A stretch of 64,000 nt of DNA from Exiguobacterium aurantiacum DSM 6208 (GTDB lineage: Bacteria > Bacillota > Bacilli > Exiguobacteriales > Exiguobacteriaceae), in contig NZ_JNIQ01000001.1 in the NCBI RefSeq assembly GCF_000702585.1, forward strand, positions 2,237,001-2,301,000, in the 5' to 3' direction. Position numbers and translations under genes: made by a program. How positions within the stretch are numbered: the first letter of the stretch is position 1; each line of letters starts with the position of its first letter. The notes beneath the pieces are model-generated. The model worked only from the letters and a program-made list of their open reading frames with translations. It searched no databases and was not told the DNA's origin. Of the stretch, positions 32,811 through 42,495 are shown piece after piece.

Positions 32811-34112
32811 TTAAAAGTTACTTGCTTGTCGAGTTTCTTCAGTTGGTTGCTCATCGGCTTCCGCACTCGTCTCTTCTTTTGGCAAGAAGGCGTTCAAGAG
32901 AATGCCGACGATTGTCGCGAGCGCCATCCCTTGGACCGGGAAGCTGCCGAGTTGGACCATCGCCCCGCCAAGTCCGACGACGAGGATGACCGAGGCAATG
33001 ATCAAATTACGTTTCTCGGCGAGGTCGACTTTGCTCTCGACCATCGTCCGTAGCCCGTTCGAGGCGATGACACCGAACAACAGGATCGAGATGCCGCCTT
33101 TGACCGGGTTCGGGATCGTCGAGATGAACGCCTCGACGTGGCCGAGGAAGCCGAAGCTGATCGCCATGAGTGCTGCACCGGCGATGACGTACACACTGTA
33201 CACTTTCGTGATGGCCATGACGCCGTTGTTTTCACCGTACGTCGTACACGGCGGGCCGCCGAGCGCCGACGCGACCGCTTTCCCGACACCGTCGCCGAGA
33301 AGCGTACGGTGCAGGCCTGGGTCTTTCATCGTCTCGCGTCCGATGATTTTCGACGTGACCATCTGGTCGCCGATATGCTCTGTCATCGTGACGAGGGCGA
33401 CCGGGACGATCGCGAGGAGAGCCCCGACTTGCCACATCGGCATGTAATCGACGAATACCATCGTGAAGTCAGGCAGTTGGAACAAACTCGCTTGTCCGAT
33501 AGCCGAGTAGTCGATGATCCCGAACATGGCTGCGATGGCATAGCCGCCGACGATTCCGAAGAGGATCGGGACGGCGCCCCATACCCCTTTCAATTTCGTC
33601 ATCGCCACCATCGTGATGCCGAGCGTGAGCAAGGCGATCGTGACGAACGTGCCGTTATACGCTCCGTCTTGGTTCATCGACATGTCGATGGCGACCGGTG
33701 CGAGCGACAGGCCGATGACCATGATGACCGGGCCGACGACGACCGGCGGCAAGAGCCGCAACAGCCAACGCACGCCCGTCTTATAGATGATGAGTGAGAC
33801 GACACCGTAAACCGAACCGGCGATGATGCCGCCGAACAGTGCGGCTTCGACGCCCCATTGTTGGCTGACTGCGATGATCGGCGCGATGTAGGCGAAACTT
33901 GACCCGAGATACGTCGGGACTTTGAATCGGGTGATGGCTAGGAATGAGAGCGTGGCCACTCCGGAAGCGACGAGGGCGACAGATGTGTTCAGTCCTGTCA
34001 AAATCGGGACTAAAATCGTCGCTCCGAACATGGCGAAGACGTGTTGAAGGCTGAAGAGCAGCCATTGTGGCAAGTGAGCAGGACGCTCGTGGATGTTGAG
34101 GATTGGTTTCAT
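32811..34112 (-). CDS. pyrP: Uracil permease PyrP/UraA
   Basis: PyrP imports uracil by proton symport (NCS2 family). The 433-residue protein has about 12-14 membrane segments; the LLFSLQHVFAMFGATI segment and the TMTEHIGD motif, with its substrate-binding Glu, are typical. I use ATG 34112, with AAGGAG at 8 bp; the 62-codon longer frame runs back through pyrR in another frame. A PyrR-binding motif nearly touches its ribosome-binding site. Confidence 0.95.
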   Translation of the reverse strand: MKPILNIHERPAHLPQWLLFSLQHVFAMFGATILVPILTGLNTSVALVASGVATLSFLAITRFKVPTYLGSSFAYIAPIIAVSQQWGVEAALFGGIIAGSVYGVVSLIIYKTGVRWLLRLLPPVVVGPVIMVIGLSLAPVAIDMSMNQDGAYNGTFVTIALLTLGITMVAMTKLKGVWGAVPILFGIVGGYAIAAMFGIIDYSAIGQASLFQLPDFTMVFVDYMPMWQVGALLAIVPVALVTMTEHIGDQMVTSKIIGRETMKDPGLHRTLLGDGVGKAVASALGGPPCTTYGENNGVMAITKVYSVYVIAGAALMAISFGFLGHVEAFISTIPNPVKGGISILLFGVIASNGLRTMVESKVDLAEKRNLIIASVILVVGLGGAMVQLGSFPVQGMALATIVGILLNAFLPKEETSAEADEQPTEETRQASNF

Positions 34113-34129
34113 ATGTGGTTCTCCTTCCT

Positions 34130-34143
34130 GGCCTCTCTGGACC
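34130..34143 (-). promoter_or_regulatory. PyrR-binding motif next to the pyrP ribosome-binding site
   Basis: Minus strand GGTCCAGAGAGGCC matches the PyrR-loop consensus and folds as a 4-bp stem with a CAGAGA loop. The pyrP Shine-Dalgarno AAGGAG (34121-34126) starts only 3 bases later. The whole gap between pyrR and pyrP is 49 bp and holds no terminator, so this site could act on translation. Confidence 0.75.
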
Positions 34144-34161
34144 ACCTTAAAGGTTTTGGTG

Positions 34162-34862
<701 letters not shown>

Positions 34863-34869
34863 TTTCTAG

Positions 34870-34898
34870 ACTATAAATCGGAATCGGTTGAAAGTCAA
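34870..34898 (-). promoter_or_regulatory. Promoter of the pyr operon
   Basis: Minus strand TTGACT, 17 bp, TATAGT: five of six matches in each hexamer with ideal spacing. The -35 overlaps the stop codon of rluD. Transcription would begin about 30 bp before the PyrR-binding motif. Confidence 0.85.
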
Positions 34899-35806
34899 CG
34901 CGTTTTCTCGATTTTGTCCAATTTCGCGAGTTCTGCCTCGAAGTCGGCTGGAAGTTTCGCCTCGAATTCGAGCCACTCATCCGTACGCGGGTGATGGAAG
35001 CCGAGCGTCGCCGCATGGAGCGCTTGACCGTTCAATTGAATCGTCCGACGCGGTCCGTATTTCGGGTCACCGGCGAGCGGATGGCCGATGTAGCGCATAT
35101 GGACACGGATTTGATGCGTCCGACCGGTCTCGAGTTTGCATTCGACGAGGGTGAAATCTTTATATCGCTCGAGCAGACGGAAGTGGGTCACCGCTTCTTT
35201 CGCGTTTCGATCCGTCACCGTCATGCGCTGGCGGTCGTTCGTGTCACGCCCGATCGGCGCCTCGATCGATCCGAGTTCATGGGCGAGTTCGCCATGGACG
35301 AGGGCGATATACTCTCGCTTGATCGTGCGGTCTTTCAGCTGACGCGCGAGCGACTCATGGGCCAAATCGTTTTTAGCGACCATGAGCAAACCTGTCGTGT
35401 CCTTATCGATACGGTGGACAATGCCCGGGCGCTTGACGCCGTTAATCCCTGACAAGTCGTCACAATGGAAAAGCAATGCGTTGACGAGCGTCCCAGACGT
35501 ATGTCCTGCCGCCGGATGAACGACCATGCCGCGCGCTTTGTTGACGACGATGACATCCTCGTCCTCATAGACGATGTCGAGCGGAATGTCTTCTGGCAAC
35601 ACTTCGAGCTCGACGGCTTCCGGGACTGTCACGACGACTTCGTCCCCGACTTGTAGTTTGTAGTTCGGTTTCACCGTTTGACCGTTGACAAGAAGGTCCC
35701 CTGCCTTGATCCAGTCTTGGATTTGTGAACGGGACCAGTCGCTCCGTTCACTCATCCATTTATCAATACGTGCCTTTTCTTCGGCGACAAATGTGAATGT
35801 TTCCAT
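34895..35806 (-). CDS. RluD-type 23S rRNA pseudouridine synthase
   Basis: The 303-residue protein has an N-terminal S4 RNA-binding domain (about residues 10-60) and a RluA/RluC/RluD catalytic domain with the catalytic Asp in HRIDKDTTGLL and the motif ETGRTHQIRVH. In Bacillus the equivalent gene between lspA and pyrR is ylyB. The exact uridine targets cannot be told from sequence. Its start overlaps the lspA stop by one base (TAATG). Confidence 0.93.
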   Translation of the reverse strand: METFTFVAEEKARIDKWMSERSDWSRSQIQDWIKAGDLLVNGQTVKPNYKLQVGDEVVVTVPEAVELEVLPEDIPLDIVYEDEDVIVVNKARGMVVHPAAGHTSGTLVNALLFHCDDLSGINGVKRPGIVHRIDKDTTGLLMVAKNDLAHESLARQLKDRTIKREYIALVHGELAHELGSIEAPIGRDTNDRQRMTVTDRNAKEAVTHFRLLERYKDFTLVECKLETGRTHQIRVHMRYIGHPLAGDPKYGPRRTIQLNGQALHAATLGFHHPRTDEWLEFEAKLPADFEAELAKLDKIEKTR

Positions 35807-36279
35807 TATGTTTGTCCCCTTTCTTTGTTTAGTTTTTCTTCAAATAAGACGCCGATGATCATAAAGATGACCCCGAACGTGAGTGCCATGTCGGCGACAT
35901 TGAAGATCGGGAAATTGTAACCGAACGGATATGTGTCGACGAAATCGACGACTTCCCCTCGGAACAGGCGGTCGATAAAGTTTCCGATCGCACCGGCGAG
36001 CAACAACCCGACGCTATAACCGAGCAGATTGAATCCATTCACTTCTTTATGCAGAAAGTAAATCAATCCGACGACGACGATCGCCGTGACGATGAAAAAG
36101 AACACCATTTGTCCTTCGAGCATGCCCCAAGCCGCGCCCTTATTCCGGTATGACGTCAAATATAACCATCCGGGGATGAGTTCGATCGACTGTCCGATCG
36201 TCATCGTCTGGACGACGATCCACTTTGTCACTTGGTCAAGCAAGATGAGAAACAAGGCCAATCCGTAATAGCGTTTCAT
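35806..36279 (-). CDS. lspA: Lipoprotein signal peptidase (signal peptidase II)
   Basis: LspA cleaves the signal peptide of diacylglyceryl-prolipoproteins. The 157-residue protein has four membrane helices. The catalytic aspartates are in GNFIDRLFRGEVVDF and FNVADMAL. ATG 36279 has AAAGGAG at 7 bp; the TTG one codon earlier is less likely. Conserved next to ileS and rluD. Confidence 0.96.
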   Translation of the reverse strand: MKRYYGLALFLILLDQVTKWIVVQTMTIGQSIELIPGWLYLTSYRNKGAAWGMLEGQMVFFFIVTAIVVVGLIYFLHKEVNGFNLLGYSVGLLLAGAIGNFIDRLFRGEVVDFVDTYPFGYNFPIFNVADMALTFGVIFMIIGVLFEEKLNKERGQT

Positions 36280-36305
36280 CAAATTCTCCTTTCACGTCAT
36301 AAGAA

Positions 36306-36332
36306 ACCGGAGTGGACTGACGCCACTCCGGT
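36306..36332 (-). terminator. Hairpin after ileS
   Basis: ACCGGAGTGG and CCACTCCGGT form a 10-bp perfect stem with a 7-base loop, followed on the minus strand by TTCTTATG. The T run is weak but the position just after the ileS stop fits a terminator. Confidence 0.7.
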
Positions 36333-36337
36333 CCAGC

Positions 36338-39064
36338 TTACGCGATGACTTCTGTACAGCGTGGGCAAAGCTCAGGATGCTCGGCGTCTTGCCCAAGCTC
36401 CGTCGAGTATGTCCAACAGCGGGCACAAGCGGCGCCATCTGCTTTCGCGACAGTGATTTGTGCCGTCGCATAGTCCACGTCGGCAGTCTCGGCATAGTCG
36501 AGTTGCGACACTTGGAGCAATTGACGGACGTTGTCGATTGTATCGAGCAACTGTTTCGTCTCTGCTTTCGGCGCGATGACGAGCTTCGCCTCGAGCGGCT
36601 TCCCGATCAACTTCTCGCCACGGGCGATTTCAATCGCTTTCAACACGTCGTTGCGGAACGTGAGGAATTTCGACCACTTCGCGAGCAACGTCGTCTCTTC
36701 TTCCGTGAGCGGAGCGACTTCTTCAATGTCTGACAAGAAGACGTTGTCGACCGATTGGGCCGGCACTTCTTGCCACACTTCGTCGGCCGTATGCGGAAGG
36801 ATCGGCGCGATCAATTTCGTGAGCGTGACGACCGTGTCATACATGACCGTCTGAACGGCACGACGACGCGCATCATCTTCACGCTCGATATAGAGGATGT
36901 CTTTCGTGAAGTCGAGGTAGAACGACGACAACTCGTTGACACAGAAGTTGTGAATCAAGTGATAGACGGCCATGAAGTCGAACGTGTCGTACGCTTTGAC
37001 GACTTTCGTCTGCAACTGCTTCAATTTCGTCGCCATGAAGCGGTCGGCTTCCGGCATGTCGTCGAACGCGACACGCATCGACGGGTCGAACCCGTTCAAG
37101 TTACCGAGCAAGAAACGGAGCGTGTTTCGGATTTTTCGGTATACTTCCGACACTTGCTTGAAGTTGTCGTGAGACGCACGAACGTCCGATTGATAGTCGA
37201 CCGACGATACCCAAAGACGGACGATTTCAGCTCCGTACTGTTTGACGAGGTCGTTCGGCGCGATCGTGTTGCCGAGTGACTTCGACATTTTGCGGCCGTC
37301 GCCGTCGAGAACGAAGCCATGGCTGAGCACGTTGCGATACGGCGCTTTGCCGGTCGTCGCGACAGCCGTCGAAAGTGACGAGTTGAACCAGCCGCGATAT
37401 TGGTCTGAGCCTTCCAAATACAGGTCAGCAGGACGACGCAAGTTGTCGCGCTGTTCAAGCACGCCCGCATGAGACGAACCTGAGTCGAACCAGACGTCCA
37501 TGATGTCGAGTTCTTTACGGAACTCGCCGTTCGGGCTGTTCGGATGTGTGAACCCTTCTGGCAACAAGTCTTTCGCTTCGCGCTCGTACCAGACGTTCGA
37601 GCCATGCTCATGGAACAAGTTGGCGACGTGGTCGATCGTCTCGTTCGTGATGATTTCGGTCCCATCTTCAGCGTAGAAGATCGGGATCGGCACACCCCAT
37701 GCCCGTTGACGACTGATGACCCAGTCCCCACGGTCACGGACCATATTGAACAAACGTGTCATGCCCCACTCTGGTACCCAGTTCACTTCTTCGATCTCAC
37801 GAAGCATATCGGCCCGGAAATCTTTGATTGAGGCGAACCATTGCGGCGTCGCACGGAAGATGACCGGTTTTTTCGTACGCCAGTCATGCGGGTATGAGTG
37901 CTTGATGAATTTCAAGTTAAGGAGGTAACCGTTCTCTTCAAGCTTCATGCCGATTTGTTTGTTGGCGTCTTCATAGAAGAGACCTTCAAATCCAGGTGCT
38001 TCGTCCGTCATATAACCACGGTCGTCGACCGGGCATAAGACGTCGAGTCCGTAGGCTTGTCCGACGCGGTAATCGTCTTCCCCGTGACCTGGTGCCGTAT
38101 GAACGAGACCCGTTGCGTCTGCCGTGACGTGGTCGCCGATCATGACGAGCGATGTCCGGTCGTAAAGTGGGTGTTGCGCCGTCATATGTTCGAACTCACG
38201 GCCGTTCCATGACCCGCTCACCGTGACGTCCGTCCAGCCGAGCGCTGTCGTCACTTCTTCGACGAGGCTGTCGGCGACGATGTACCCTTTGCCGTCATGC
38301 TCGATACGCGTGTACGTCAATTCATCGCTGACGGCGATCCCGAGGTTAGCAGGGATCGTCCAAGGCGTCGTCGTCCAGATGACGAAGTGGTCAGTCGGCT
38401 CAAGCACGCCTTTCCCGTCGACGACTTGGAACGCCACGTAAATCGCCGGTGATTTCTTGTCGTAGTACTCGATTTCCGCTTCAGCGAGTGCTGATTCAGA
38501 AGACGGTGACCAGTAGACCGGTTTCTTACCTTTATAGATGTAGCCTTTTTCAGCCATCGTCCCGAACAAGCGGATTTGGGCCGCTTCGTATTCCGGAAGG
38601 AGCGTGATGTACGGGTTATCGAAATCAGCCAACAGACCGAGGCGTTTGAACTGCTCGCGTTGCGAGTTCACTTGCTCCATCGCATACGCCGCACATTTCT
38701 CACGGAACTCGGCGACCGTCATTTCTTTACGGTTGACGCCTGCTTTTTGGAGCGCGTTCTCGATTGGGAGACCGTGCGTGTCCCAACCTGGGATCATCGG
38801 GGACTGATATCCGTTCAATGACTTGAAGCGGACGATGATATCTTTCAACACTTTGTTGAGCGCGTGGCCCATATGGATATCGCCGTTCGCATACGGAGGA
38901 CCGTCATGCAAGATGTACTGGGGCTTCCCGGCATTTTTTTCTTGGACGCGCGTATAAAGGTCCATCTGCTCCCATGCTTCCTGCATTTGAGGTTCGCGTT
39001 TCGGCAAGTTTCCGCGCATGGCGAAATCTGTTTCAGGCATCAATAGTGTGTCTTTGTAGTTCAT
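36338..39064 (-). CDS. ileS: Isoleucyl-tRNA synthetase
   Basis: IleRS charges tRNA-Ile and edits valine. The 908-residue protein has the class I signature [11 protein letters not shown], the editing domain (about residues 180-390), KMSKSLGN, and a C-terminal zinc site (CARCWTYS...CPRC). Start ATG 39064 has GAAGGAGGAG at the right distance. The frame happens to stay open upstream through the whole IS30 element, but those codons are the transposase gene read in another frame. The gene is intact; only its connection to the T-box leader has been changed by the insertion. Confidence 0.97.
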   Translation of the reverse strand: MNYKDTLLMPETDFAMRGNLPKREPQMQEAWEQMDLYTRVQEKNAGKPQYILHDGPPYANGDIHMGHALNKVLKDIIVRFKSLNGYQSPMIPGWDTHGLPIENALQKAGVNRKEMTVAEFREKCAAYAMEQVNSQREQFKRLGLLADFDNPYITLLPEYEAAQIRLFGTMAEKGYIYKGKKPVYWSPSSESALAEAEIEYYDKKSPAIYVAFQVVDGKGVLEPTDHFVIWTTTPWTIPANLGIAVSDELTYTRIEHDGKGYIVADSLVEEVTTALGWTDVTVSGSWNGREFEHMTAQHPLYDRTSLVMIGDHVTADATGLVHTAPGHGEDDYRVGQAYGLDVLCPVDDRGYMTDEAPGFEGLFYEDANKQIGMKLEENGYLLNLKFIKHSYPHDWRTKKPVIFRATPQWFASIKDFRADMLREIEEVNWVPEWGMTRLFNMVRDRGDWVISRQRAWGVPIPIFYAEDGTEIITNETIDHVANLFHEHGSNVWYEREAKDLLPEGFTHPNSPNGEFRKELDIMDVWFDSGSSHAGVLEQRDNLRRPADLYLEGSDQYRGWFNSSLSTAVATTGKAPYRNVLSHGFVLDGDGRKMSKSLGNTIAPNDLVKQYGAEIVRLWVSSVDYQSDVRASHDNFKQVSEVYRKIRNTLRFLLGNLNGFDPSMRVAFDDMPEADRFMATKLKQLQTKVVKAYDTFDFMAVYHLIHNFCVNELSSFYLDFTKDILYIEREDDARRRAVQTVMYDTVVTLTKLIAPILPHTADEVWQEVPAQSVDNVFLSDIEEVAPLTEEETTLLAKWSKFLTFRNDVLKAIEIARGEKLIGKPLEAKLVIAPKAETKQLLDTIDNVRQLLQVSQLDYAETADVDYATAQITVAKADGAACARCWTYSTELGQDAEHPELCPRCTEVIA

Positions 39065-39102
39065 TGAAACTCCTCCTTCAGTTTTTTGACAACGACGGTT
39101 TG

Positions 39103-40038
39103 TCAAATTAAGCGCAACACTTCCTCCGCGAAGGCCTCGTGTGCGGTCTTCCAGCCGAGACATTTCCTCGGCCGCCCGTTGATCTTGGCGAGCGCGTCCA
39201 CGATCTCTCCCTGGCCGACCGTCGCGAAGTCCGATCCTTTCGGGAAGAACTCGCGCAGGAGGCCGTTGGCGTTCTCGTTGCTGCCGCGCTGCCACGACGA
39301 GTACGGGTCGGCGAAATACATCGGCACGCCGAGTGTCGCCCGGACGCGCTCGTGACAGCTGAACTCCTTGCCCCGGTCCGTCGTCGCCGTCTTGAACGTG
39401 CCCGCTGGGAAGGCCGCGTGGACCGTGTGGATCGCCTCCTCCATCGAGGCCGCGCTGCGGTCGGTGATCGGCAGGGCGATGTAGAACCGGCTCTTTCGCT
39501 CGATGAACGTCGCGACGCACGCCCTCGACTTCCCACGCCCGGAGACGACGGTGTCGAGCTCCCAGTGGCCGAATGTCTCGCGTGTGCGCACCTCTCTCGG
39601 ACGTTTGGCGATGGACAGACCGATGTTGAACCGACCACGTGTCTCTATCGGTTTCTGGCGCTTGCCCTTTTGGCGGAGCACGGTCACCGGTACGTCGATC
39701 AGCCCCGAATAGATCCAACGATAGATGGTCGAGAAGGCGATTTTCCCGTCGAAGAGACGACCCACGATCTGTTCCGGGGACCAGGTCGCCCGCAGCTTCT
39801 CGATGATCGTCCGGCGCATCATGTCGTCGAGCTTCGTCTTGGCGCCGCAGTTTCGCTTCGCATTGGCGTAGCGCTCCTGTGCGCGTTCGGCCGTGTAGCC
39901 GGGGTTCCTTCTGATCTCCCGCGAGACGGTCGAGGGCTGTCGCCCGAGCCGTCTCGCGATGGACCGTACGGACATCCCGAGCTCCAGGTAGGTCTCTATT
40001 TTCACGCGTTCCGCTGTGGTAAGATGGGTATAGCTCAT
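39103..40038 (-). CDS. IS30-family transposase
   Basis: The 311-residue protein has an N-terminal helix-turn-helix ([19 protein letters not shown] and [13 protein letters not shown]) and a C-terminal DDE integrase core with [16 protein letters not shown] and [20 protein letters not shown]. All three acidic catalytic residues are present, so it could be active. The ATG has GGAGG upstream. The last codons (LRLI) are written by the left inverted repeat, and the TGA stop uses one base of the element and two flanking bases. GC content is similar to the chromosome. Confidence 0.95.
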   Translation of the reverse strand: MSYTHLTTAERVKIETYLELGMSVRSIARRLGRQPSTVSREIRRNPGYTAERAQERYANAKRNCGAKTKLDDMMRRTIIEKLRATWSPEQIVGRLFDGKIAFSTIYRWIYSGLIDVPVTVLRQKGKRQKPIETRGRFNIGLSIAKRPREVRTRETFGHWELDTVVSGRGKSRACVATFIERKSRFYIALPITDRSAASMEEAIHTVHAAFPAGTFKTATTDRGKEFSCHERVRATLGVPMYFADPYSSWQRGSNENANGLLREFFPKGSDFATVGQGEIVDALAKINGRPRKCLGWKTAHEAFAEEVLRLI

Positions 40039-40140
40039 GTCGATTCCTCCGTGTGAATGTGTGTTGTGGTGACTTCATTCTACACGAGGCCGTCGCTATG
40101 GGCTTTTTTTGCGTTCACGTTCAGGTGTTGCACTTAATTT
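39105..40140. mobile_element. IS30-family insertion sequence
   Basis: A 1036-bp element bounded by inverted repeats AAATTAAGCGCAACAC (left) and, inverted, AAATTAAGTGCAACAC (right), 15 of 16 identical, holding one IS30-type transposase gene on the minus strand. The bases just outside differ (GTC on the left, TAT on the right), so I see no target duplication; the exact end could be off by one or two bases. The element lies between the ileS T-box terminator and the ileS start. Confidence 0.9.
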
Positions 40141-40155
40141 TATAATTCATCCAAC

Positions 40156-40426
40156 AAAAAAACCCGCCCCTAAATAGGGACGAGTTCGTCGACTCGCGGT
40201 ACCACCCTACTAATCTCAAACAACGTTTGAGACCGCTCTTGGAGACCGATAACGAGGTCAGGCGGTCGTGCTTACTGCGTTCAGCACGACACTCATAGGG
40301 GATACCGAATAAAGTCTTTCTCTTAGGCTTGCACCTTCCCTAAGTCGCTTCGTAGGTATGACTTTATCGACGTGTCCTAATCGACGTATTGTGTATTATC
40401 CGTGATGTTTGTTTGGTATGACTTCG
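40156..40426 (-). ncRNA. T-box leader (isoleucine-type, originally for ileS)
   Basis: The minus strand carries the T-box sequence AGGGTGGTACCGCG (40195-40208), upstream stems such as GTCGTGCT/AGCACGAC and CTTAGG/CCTAAG with a GGTG apical segment, and a terminator CGTCCCTA/AGGGGCG with a run of seven T residues (40156-40182). Two isoleucine codons, ATC (40301-40303) and ATT (40308-40310), lie where the specifier should be; I cannot decide between them without folding. The IS30 element separates this leader from ileS by 1 kb. Confidence 0.92.
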
Positions 40427-40941
40427 TCGTCATTATACGGAAGTTCGGTCGTATCGTCAAGAACCGTTTGGACCGGTGGTTCGCCGACGATCGTGTCCCA
40501 TTCCGTGCTGTTCAACAGCTCCATCTGCGCATCGACGAGAACACGGAAACGTGTCCGGTACAGCTCGACCTTCTTCAGCATTTGGACGACTTCTCGCTCG
40601 GCGAGTTGCTCTTTGCGCGCCGCATCTTCTTCACGGGCGAGCGCTTCACGCTCCGCCTGCTTCAAGATGAGACTCGCTTCTTTGGCTGCGTTCGTCTTCA
40701 CTTCTTCGGCCGCCTCTTGAGCGACGATGATCGATTTGTTTAACGTATCTTCCATCGAGGAGAAGTAGTCAATGCGAGCTTGCATATCGTTGACGAGTTC
40801 TTCGTACCTTCTGTTCTCACGAATCAATAGTTCGAACTCTTTGATGATTTGATCTAGAAATTCATTGACCTCATCGATATCGTACCCGCGAAAACGAGTC
40901 GAGAACTCTTTGTTATGAATATCAATCGGTGTCAACGCCAT
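40396..40941 (-). CDS. divIVA: Cell-pole and septum protein DivIVA
   Basis: DivIVA binds negatively curved membrane at septa and poles and organises division and wall growth. The N-terminal lipid-binding domain shows MALTPIDIHNKEFSTRFRGY, with the exposed Phe and Arg residues; the rest of the 181 residues is coiled coil with heptads to about residue 140, then an acidic tail. Gene order ylmD-ylmE-sepF-ylmG-ylmH-divIVA-ileS is as in Bacillus. The ileS leader promoter overlaps its 3' end. Confidence 0.95.
   Translation of the reverse strand: MALTPIDIHNKEFSTRFRGYDIDEVNEFLDQIIKEFELLIRENRRYEELVNDMQARIDYFSSMEDTLNKSIIVAQEAAEEVKTNAAKEASLILKQAEREALAREEDAARKEQLAEREVVQMLKKVELYRTRFRVLVDAQMELLNSTEWDTIVGEPPVQTVLDDTTELPYNDDEVIPNKHHG
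40432..40460 (-). promoter_or_regulatory. Promoter of the T-box leader, inside the divIVA 3' end
   Basis: Minus strand TTGACG, 17 bp, TATAAT. It lies within the last codons of divIVA, so the leader RNA would start near 40425. Confidence 0.75.
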
Positions 40942-40959
40942 TCGACTTTCCTCCTAAAT

Positions 40960-41730
40960 TCAACGTATGATGCCATACTGGATTTTTATTTTCTCCCGTT
41001 TCGTCGAGCCGAGAATCGCCATCAGCTTCACCCGACCATACCCACGAATCGAAACTAAATCGTCCGGCTCGAGGATAAAGCTCGCATCGTCAATCGGCTT
41101 ATGATTCACTTTACATTCACCGTGTTTGACGAGCGCTTGTGCTTTTTGACGCGAGAGTCCGAGCACTTCACTTACGACTGTGTCGAACCGAAGAGACGAG
41201 ACGATGCCGAATTCATCGCTCCACTTCGTCTCTGGGACGACGAGCTTCGCTTCGGGCGCAACGTCCGAAATCCGGATTCGTGCCTTCCCGACACGATCGA
41301 CGTTCATCTCGATGAAACCGGCCGCGTCACGCGTCGTCGCGAATTGGGCGACACCGTCATGTAACACGACATCTCCAAACTTTTGCCGTTTTAAGCCGGC
41401 ATTGAGAAGCGTGCCCGTCACTTGACGATGGGTCAAGTCGACAAATTTGGTCGGATAATCGATTTGACGAATCGCGATTTCAAAATCAAGCGGATCCAGT
41501 TCATAGTAATCGGGTGCGAGAATGAGTCGTTTCCGTTCCGCACCTTCAAAACCACCGTCCTCATAAATCGCCAAGCGATTCCCGACGATTTGTTTGACAA
41601 TCTGTTGTTCACGCGGGTCTAAAAAATCTGTCAGTTTGAACAAGTAGTTGTCCTCGACTTGCTGCACCCAATCGAGCACTTGCTCGATGAAGGCTCGCTC
41701 GCTCGGCCGATAATGATCGAAGACGCTCAT
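40960..41730 (-). CDS. S4-domain RNA-binding protein YlmH (RqcP2-like)
   Basis: The 256-residue protein has a YlmH N-terminal region and a C-terminal S4 domain (about residues 180-240; LSRQKAQALVKHGECKVNHK). In Bacillus YlmH binds stalled 50S subunits and can support poly-alanine tailing together with RqcH, so it may act with the rqcH gene at 19.4 kb; this link is inferred from published work on the family. It ends one base before the yggT gene stop, in the divisome-linked ylm cluster. Confidence 0.92.
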   Translation of the reverse strand: MSVFDHYRPSERAFIEQVLDWVQQVEDNYLFKLTDFLDPREQQIVKQIVGNRLAIYEDGGFEGAERKRLILAPDYYELDPLDFEIAIRQIDYPTKFVDLTHRQVTGTLLNAGLKRQKFGDVVLHDGVAQFATTRDAAGFIEMNVDRVGKARIRISDVAPEAKLVVPETKWSDEFGIVSSLRFDTVVSEVLGLSRQKAQALVKHGECKVNHKPIDDASFILEPDDLVSIRGYGRVKLMAILGSTKREKIKIQYGIIR

Positions 41731-42003
41731 TTACAGACCGAAAATCGCTCGCACTCCCGCTTGTGCCATTCGAAGTACGAACAAGGCGACGATTGGGGAG
41801 ATATCGAGCATCCCGCCGATTGGAGGGATGATCCGACGAAACGGATTTAAAAACGGTTCACAAAGATACGACAAAATTTGTCCAAACTTCGATTCGCGTG
41901 CGTTCGGGAACCATGACAGTAAAATGTAGGCGATCAAGACCCAACTATAATAGCCAAGAAGCGTGACAATCGTATTTCCTAAAGCTTCTACTACGTTATT
42001 CAT
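41731..42003 (-). CDS. YggT family membrane protein (YlmG)
   Basis: A 90-residue protein with two membrane segments flanking the family motif SWFPNARESKFGQILSYLCEPFLNPFR (only the core SYLCEPFLNPFRR is needed for recognition). Its role is not established; linked to division and osmotic tolerance in some organisms. It sits between sepF and ylmH, as in most Firmicutes. Confidence 0.92.
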   Translation of the reverse strand: MNNVVEALGNTIVTLLGYYSWVLIAYILLSWFPNARESKFGQILSYLCEPFLNPFRRIIPPIGGMLDISPIVALFVLRMAQAGVRAIFGL

Positions 42004-42007
42004 TCAC

Positions 42008-42472
42008 TTACCATCCTTTACTATTGAGTTCGTCCTCCGAAATCAAATTCGAAATCGACCCCGTCAATTCGATATTGTTCGGAGTACATAGAATCGTGTT
42101 ATGTCCAATCGACGTCATCGTTCCTTCGAGTGCATAGACGACACCCGATAAGAAGTTCACGACTTGGCGAGATTGTTCTTTCGACATACGTTGAAGGTTG
42201 ACGATGACCGCACGATTTTCTTTTAGCTGATCGCTAATGTCCTGTGCCTCGGCGAATACCCGCGGTTCGGCGAGCACGACTTTCGAGCGTTCTTTTTTCT
42301 TCGAGTTGAAAGCGACAAGGTTGTTCGCTGTTTTCGGACGTTCCTCCGATTTGACGATTTGCTCTGTCACCGGTTGTTGCTTCGTTTCAGCGACAACGTA
42401 CTCTTCTCCTTCATACGCATTCGGTTCTTCTTCGAGACCGAAGAAATCTTTCATCTTGTTTTTGATCGACAT
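42008..42472 (-). CDS. sepF: Cell division protein SepF
   Basis: SepF bundles FtsZ filaments into rings and anchors them to the membrane. The N-terminus MSIKNKMKDFFGLEEE is an amphipathic membrane helix; a variable linker follows; the C-terminal DUF552 domain (about residues 65-150) contains RAVIVNLQRM and RQVVNFLSGVVYAL. Length 154. AAGGAGG precedes the ATG. It lies near ftsZ and ftsA, its partners. Confidence 0.95.
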   Translation of the reverse strand: MSIKNKMKDFFGLEEEPNAYEGEEYVVAETKQQPVTEQIVKSEERPKTANNLVAFNSKKKERSKVVLAEPRVFAEAQDISDQLKENRAVIVNLQRMSKEQSRQVVNFLSGVVYALEGTMTSIGHNTILCTPNNIELTGSISNLISEDELNSKGW

Positions 42473-42495
42473 AACGGATTCCTCCTTAAGATATA

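Noticed and set aside
39075-39110. A hybrid promoter at the IS end (TTGACA formed by TT of the element and GACA of the flank) driving ileS
   Set aside because: No -10-like hexamer lies 16-18 bp downstream (AACTGA or AAACTG), and the position would put the start of transcription inside the ribosome-binding site.
36338-40078. A 1246-codon open frame that would give IleRS a 338-residue N-terminal extension
   Set aside because: The extension is the IS30 transposase region read in another frame; the real IleRS start at 39064 has a strong ribosome-binding site and matches the family N-terminus.
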